From Marasmius tenuissimus (taxonomy: Eukaryota; Basidiomycota; Agaricomycetes; Agaricales; Marasmiaceae), in assembly GCA_029532415.1 (NCBI GenBank), contig JAQOTA010000068.1, forward strand, positions 62,001-126,000: a stretch of 64,000 nt of DNA, written 5' to 3'. Positions 58,641 to 64,000 of this stretch are shown one piece after another (position 1 is the first letter of the stretch; each line of letters opens with the position of its first letter). The translations under genes and the position numbers were made by a program. The notes beneath the pieces are model-generated. The model had not been told where the DNA came from. It searched no databases and saw only the letters and a program-made list of their open reading frames with translations.

Positions 58641-60741
58641 CTAATCCAGACGATGAGGCAAGACCGGGGGACGGCCAAAATTTTCAAAGAACGCCTGACA
58701 ATAAAATTTCGTCACCCACTCCTCCATTTTCTCCAGCTGGACGTCAGAATGATCTTCCCACTTCTCCTTCCCGGCAAGGAAACTATCTGCCTTCGCACCC
58801 CCAGGCCAATGCTTCATGACGAGACACATTCGGTGAAAGTACTTCCCCCGATGACGGATCGAAGCCGCGGCAACGCCAGAATTGGCCCTACGAAAATCAA
58901 CCTGGGTCGGGTTGCCAATGCCTTCTGAGCCTGAGAAGCAAGCCTGGACGTCGGGGCTGAAGACAAACTCCTCTGAAGGGGACATCTTGTGATGGAGAGC
59001 ATGGAACTCGAATCGAAAATTGAGCTCGAAAAGTTCCCAGATGATTTCTTGGATGACCTTGGGGTCAGAAAGCCTTCCAACCGGGAGTCTGCGATCCTGC
59101 CATATGAAATGAAGCGTGTCCTTCGGGTCGTACTCCAAGTCGCCGTAAAACTTCAAACATTGCCCAAGTAGATCTTGTACCACTGCGCGCTGCTCTGCCA
59201 TCTTATGCGAACCTTCTTTCGGAGTGTAATCATCGGTTGTGCCAAGAATGACGCGCCATTGTTTGCTGGTCCATGCGCCGGAGGCAACGCACGCTGGCAT
59301 GCAATGTCGGAATATCAGTATAGGTCGGAGTCGCAGCCAATTGCGAAGGAGGCGCTCTCTCTTTTCCGGCGGGGGGAACAAAATCATGCCAGGATCCGGG
59401 AACGAATAACCACCGTTGATTACTTTCTCTTTGGCCGGCCGCCGACTTTTGTCGATTGAAGAAAGAGCATTGACCCAAGATTCTGGAATCGGTGGTGAAC
59501 AGGGCCCGCGTATCTCGACGAATTTATCTCGTTCTACCTGCCGGTGGGTGCTCGCTTTGGGCCGGTGTTTGTCATCTACAGGCAAGTTCAGCCCTGGCCA
59601 ACTCGGTAAAACAAAAAGGGACCTTACATGGTTCGTGGCGTTGACGTTTACTAATTTTCGGCCTCAATGGACCAGCAGACGAAGATGGAATTGTGGAGAG
59701 AGGTTCAGCGGCAGGTACACTGAAAGGATCGTTGGCGTAGTCGACAATGGCCATTCCGAACTTTTCAACGGCCGTTGCTTTCTGCAGATCTCGAAGGGGC
59801 CCAGTGTACACAACCTCTTTTTTGTGAGACGTGATATCATCCACGCAGATGCCCAGCGACTGCGGAGTGACAGGGATGACCTGCTCGTCCACTCGCACCA
59901 TTGGATGATGTTCAGAGGAACATATCAACCAGAACGGGAGTCCTGCACGAAAGAAGAACTCGCAGTCTTTCACGGTCGTGAGAAACGCTCCCATAGCCAC
60001 GGCTGCATGCGAACGTGTCGTCCCGGAGGGAGGAGAGGTACCGTTCATCACAGGGAGATACAATTCCACCCAATCTAAGGCTGCATACAACTCTAGATAC
60101 CACCGCTGGAAAAATGACCAGAGTTGTCGAGCACGATGGAGGGGAAGGGGCATTGTCAAAAGGTGACGGAGAGTCCGCTCCAGTTGGCCATTGAGTGCGG
60201 GTATCAGTCTATTGATCTTGCTGGACTCCTGACTAGAACAGTATTTTTGAACGCGTTCATGAAGCAGAGTGCAATCCTCCTCGTAAGGAGCGATGTTTTC
60301 CTTGGACCACCGTCCAAGCCCCTTGATTGCACTATCCGACTCGTGCACGAAAGCTTCTGGTGGCAAGGACTTCCACCACTTTGCTCTCGCATACGTCGCG
60401 GACGGAGGATGACGCGGAATGGCAGCCCAATGACATCGATCGGGAATGAAGTGTTGAGGGTATTGAAGTGGATCTTCCGCACCGAAGCGGTAATCTTGTC
60501 GCATGTAAATCTCTCTCGATCCAAAGAAAGGCTGGTATATGTCGAGAGAGCTGGGGGAAGTTACAAAATATTTACCATCTTCGACCCACGATCCAACTCG
60601 GCCGTCGATGGCTTTGTAAGGCTGGGACGCTATATTGATTGAAGAGTCAATTAGATAGGATGGAAAAGACGCGCGAATCCACCGACCTGTCTTTTCATCG
60701 AAATTGACCACAGAAGGCAAGACTGGTGGATCCGAGGACAT
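58641..60741 (-). CDS. Lineage-specific Agaricomycete protein (unknown function)
   Basis: Two exons, 60741-59628 and 59575-58641, give 682 residues. I recognise the general pattern from many mushroom genomes: an N-terminal start like SSDPPVLPSVVNFDEKTGR, then PDRCHWAAIPRHPPSA, KGLGRWSKENIAPYEED, QRWYLELYAALDWVELYLP, AVAMGAFLTTVKDCEFFFRA and PFWLI. The second half has RDKFVEIRGP, PPIPESWVNALSSIDKS, YSFPDPGMILFPPPEKRER and the closing YCQAFFENFGRPPVLPHRLD. No catalytic motif or membrane segment is visible. The first Met used is 60741; the open frame goes 12 codons further upstream (GVPLYVASN), which may be the end of an exon whose 5' partner I cannot see. Confidence 0.75.
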
Positions 60742-61513
60742 TATGTTTGATGCGACGTAAAGAGGCACGCCTTGCAAAAATGTGGAAGGGAGGAGGGAGC
60801 GCGAGCTGAGTAGACCGACAGTTCGTCGCCGACAACTTGAACGGAGATTTTCCAGTCCAAAACAAATGACCGTTCGTCAATATGTTGTCCAGTTCGCGCG
60901 TCCTCCGTTCCCAACATCAGCACGTGAATTCCCGAGGCAAAGGCCAGAAGTTAACTCACCAAGTCGAGGTATGAATTATTGAAGGCAATTATTTTCCGGT
61001 TTGAGGAGAAACTGTTCGATTTTGAGAGGAAGTTGTTCGAGGTTTGAAGACAGTTGGAAGTTGAAGTCTGAGCTGGGATGATGCCGTGACGGCACGTAAT
61101 GAATTGATGACCGGTGACCGGTGACCGGTGCCGGCGACCTCCAGTCAATTCCCAGTCATAACACGATTCGACGAGTCGTTCGGCGGCCTGGTTGAGTTTG
61201 GGTTAAGTCTAGAGCGAAAAAAATTACATTATGTGTATTGATTACAATGTAGTGCAACAATGTACTAAATTACTAGACTGAAGAAGGCACAAATAATACA
61301 GTACAATAATGGATTAGAATGACAACGACAAGAAAAACGAGGATCACAATCCACATTGATGGACGTATGGACGGGGTATGTATGATTGTAAGATGGTCTG
61401 GAGGGATGCGAGTATGGGTTGACTTGCGGGAAGCAACACTGGCGTCTGCGTTTGGGACAAAACTATATATCCTCTAATCAGCCAAGCGTTCGAACGTTCA
61501 TTGAGGATATTTA
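60742..61513. other. Intergenic
   Basis: About 770 bp. A GACCGGT unit repeats three times at about 61108-61131. The left 180 bp may contain a missing 5' exon of the gene at 58641-60741. Nothing else was seen. Confidence 0.4.
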
Positions 61514-62407
61514 TTATCCGTACCTCGATGCGGGATAATCACCTCGCCCGAATTCCGTGTATGCTTTGCCAGCTGCCTCCCTGGCGTCGAGATAGCCGGA
61601 GCGAAAACGCTGTCGTGAGACGCCAGATGGTGGTTCCTGCTCCAAGATCCAGCCACTGGGCACTCGCAATTTGCGTTTCCTTCCTGCTGGGCTGGACATC
61701 TCAACCCGTATATGATCCACTCGTGCAAAGATACAATCATAATCAGGATCCCTCCAGTCCAATTGATGAACAAACTTGACTTCTTCCCCATCCTTCCAAC
61801 CGTCTTCTTCGTCAGACATGCCCGCCGCCTGAAACTCTTCCACGGAACGAAAGACATAAGCCCAATACTCCTCGCCCCCTTTATCACCTGCCGTGCGACA
61901 GTTCTTCTGCATGACCCCAGCAGTCGTCCTTCGATCGTTGAGCTTCTAGAGGGAAAATTTGGGTCGAAAATACAGGGTTCAATAGACGACTTTACACACC
62001 CTATTCAGAGCTCCCCATCGCCTGTCGTCCTTCTTTTCCCCCTTGCCTTGAAGACCGTCTGTGTCCTGCTTTCCGAACTCCTTGGCTTGAGGAGAGTTCC
62101 GAATTCGCGCTTGTATGCGCCTCGAGAAGAATTTCACCCACTCATTCATATTTATGTGTCGGATATCGAGACTATAATTCTGGAGAAGAGGGCTGGCGAT
62201 CGTCTTCTTGGCCAATCGAAAAGCCAACATTCGGTTCCAAGGTGACTCTCGCATGGATTTGAGGGTCTGCCCGTTGAGGTCGAGGTGCTCGTCCTCAGTA
62301 TAAGGTCCATGGCCCTGAGGATCGTCTTCAAACACTTTGAGCTCATCAATGGATACGCTCTGGTTGCTCCGGCCCAGTGCGAGAGCCAGAATGCGACGCC
62401 CGAATCT
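61514..62407 (-). CDS. Lineage-specific protein with GMSDEE domain, 5' end unresolved
   Basis: Exons 62407-61991 and 61945-61514 are in phase (282 codons). The text RFGRRILALALGRS, SMRESPWNRMLAFRLAKK and NEWVKFFSRRIQARIR aligns in order with the C-terminal domain of the coiled-coil gene at 50154. So does the last exon with EEYWAYVFRSVEEFQAAGMSDEE and VHQLDWRDPDY. The end is RGDYPASRYG. No start Met lies upstream within the first exon shown, so at least one more 5' exon is expected (a Cys-containing stretch HDTCPVCRLLMIEDN at about 62410-62460 is a candidate). No known function. Confidence 0.65.
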
Positions 62408-62788
62408 CTAAAAGAGAGTTGTCCTCAATCATAAGGAGTCGGCAAACGGGACATGTGTCATGGACATACATTTTTGTAAAGTCTTTCAGCTCTCAAGAAT
62501 TTCGTCGAAGAGGAAGATGTAGCATCTGCCATTGGCATGGAAGGGAAGGAAGACGTCTCTCCGAAACATTATCGTGCAATTGTACTCTCCCCACGTGTTT
62601 TACTCGTGCGCTATAGGCCTCAGGCTCAAGCTCAGGCTCGGGCTTGGGAAAGTAGATCCACAGATCCACACTCGGTGGAGGGAGGTCATGAGTTCGTCAA
62701 GTACATAGGTTCTGTAGGTGAAAGTGATTCGACGTTAATTATCTAGTCGTTGCTCTGCCTTCTCCTTGCTCCGAAAGCCTCCCAAGGA
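62408..62788. other. Possible 5' exon of the GMSDEE gene and spacer
   Basis: It contains the HDTCPVCRLLMIEDN stretch on the minus strand, a simple CAGGCTCAAG-like run near 62620, and the 3' flank of the WD40-like gene. Confidence 0.35.
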
Positions 62789-63979
62789 TCACAAGTCGAG
62801 CTGACTGACGGCTTCCATTCTGTCGTCCGAAGCTGAAACATCGGCGGCGGTTACAGTCTCAGGAGGGGGAGCCGAGTCTACCTCAAGTGAAAGCATCTTT
62901 GCGGTATCGGCACGGGAATCCGATACGATCACTGGAGCCCAGATCGATACAACCTCAGCGGGGGGATTCGAGTCTGAAGTCGCTGAGGCCTGGTGAGGCG
63001 ATAGCGTGATAGTTACAGTCGAGATTTGGCGGGGGGTTGACACGGTCACCGGTGTCTGTGATGAGAACATAGTGATGGTCTTGACAGGGGGAATCGATGT
63101 GACAATCTCGGATGGGAATATGGTGACCGTTTTCGTAGTCAAAGAAGGTATCTCGACGAACGGGAGAGTAGGTGCGGCTACACTTGTCACGGCGGCTGGA
63201 ATGATAGGAGGCGCGTTGCGTGAGGCACTGTCTAGAGTCGACTTCCAAACGATAGTGGGTAGCTCCTAACGAGAGTAACTGTAAGCGACATTCCTTCCTG
63301 ACAAGATTGTGACTTACTATCGTGATCCTCTGGGATATGAGTCCCAATGATAATCCAACGACTAGGAAGATGACTGAGACGGTGAGATAGGACAGCTGTA
63401 TCAATGAGAATTGTTGCCGGATTCTCTTGGTGATGCTGCTGTTCGACCTTCGAAAAAGCAAGACGTCCTGCGATCGCTCACCGGTCGACCCAGCAATGAC
63501 AATGTAGGTCCAGTTGTCATCCCCAAAGCTCTGGCAGAAACGTGAGTTTGCAGAATTAAAGAGGGAACCTTCACATACTGCTACGGGTTGGACCAGCCCA
63601 CCCCTTGGGTACGCAAGTTTTTGTTCAACGGTGAATCGGTCCAGATTGTAGATTACAGCGTGCCCGGAATCTGTACCGGAGACGAGACGACTTCCGTCTT
63701 CGATGAGCGACATCTGGCGTGGGTACGGAACCACAGTCGGCGCTGTGCTCGGCAGTGTTGCCCGGTGCTTAAGGTCGGAGAAGGTAAAGGCTTCGCAGTG
63801 GCTGGCGGTGTTGGCGACGAGCTGGTCTCTTGCCTCATCGAGAGCAATTGAACCCCTGCGGCCTTATATCAGCAAATGCAGTTCCGGATCAATTGAAGCA
63901 AACTTACATTCGAGTCTCGTCGAGTTTTGAGATCACCCACTGCGAGATGACTACACCCGTTTGACGATCCAACTTCAGA
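62789..63979 (-). CDS. WD40-like repeat protein with one membrane segment, 3' part
   Basis: The 5' part lies beyond the window. Exons in coding order are 63979-63908, 63855-63318 and 63265-62789, all in phase. The first two carry beta-propeller-like repeats: SIALDEARDQLVANTASHCEAF, MSLIEDGSRLVSGTDSGHA and VIYNLDRF. A single hydrophobic helix follows (YLTVSVIFLVVGLSLGLIS), then a Ser/Thr/Pro/Val-rich tail (TVTIFPSEIVTSIPPVKTIT) ending in QLDL. This layout of propeller, one transmembrane helix and Ser/Thr-rich tail is common in mushroom membrane proteins of unknown role. Which side of the membrane the propeller faces cannot be told. Confidence 0.75.
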
Positions 63980-64000
63980 CTGTGTAGAACGTGAATTAGT

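Overview
This window is nuclear DNA of a filamentous basidiomycete, most likely an Agaricomycete mushroom. The genes are broken by many 45-65 nt GT-AG introns, with very short exons down to 18-19 nt. The families are typical of that group: a CaaX mating-type-like pheromone precursor, expanded multi-pass membrane proteins, secreted FAD-dependent oxidoreductases, and lineage-specific proteins of unknown function. No rRNA, intact tRNA, CRISPR or prokaryotic feature was seen. All exon joins were worked out by hand from splice signals, reading phase and family resemblance; no search was run.

Layout. 0-13.3 kb: the 3' part of a GH5 exo-beta-1,3-glucanase, a multi-pass membrane protein, a BBE-type FAD oxidoreductase, a small repeat element with terminal inverted repeats, a second type of membrane protein, the ER mannosyltransferase subunit DPM3, a decayed membrane-protein gene and a CFEM-like GPI protein. 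14.3 kb: a 63-residue pheromone precursor ending in CVIA. 16.5-22.1 kb: a secreted type-B carboxylesterase and a conserved Cys-rich protein, facing each other. 22.9-26.0 kb: two three-exon metallothionein genes on the minus strand that share a promoter block. 26.6-31.0 kb: an SSK2-type MAPKKK of the HOG stress pathway. 31.6-33.3 kb: an F-box protein.

33.5-44.4 kb is a tandem segmental duplication with a 6.15 kb period. Each copy carries a secreted FAD oxidoreductase (+) followed tail-to-tail by a multi-pass membrane protein (-). Both oxidase genes are intact. The second membrane gene has lost its first exon at the duplication edge. A MITE-like element lies in the spacer. Another FAD gene next to a membrane protein of the same superfamily occurs at 2.5-7.3 kb, so the pairing is seen three times.

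45.3-47.0 kb: an intact T5orf172 (GIY-YIG-like) gene followed by a decayed tandem copy. 48.4-62.4 kb: a minus-strand array of lineage-specific genes (two coiled-coil proteins, a RING protein with a lysine/aspartate-rich arm, and two other Agaricomycete-type proteins). Part of this array is flanked by inverted copies of one dispersed repeat. 62.8-64 kb: the 3' part of a WD40-like protein with one membrane segment.

The main functional themes are stress and metal handling (SSK2, metallothioneins), wall and extracellular chemistry (glucanase, esterase, CFEM protein, three FAD oxidases), and a pheromone signal without a recognisable receptor nearby.
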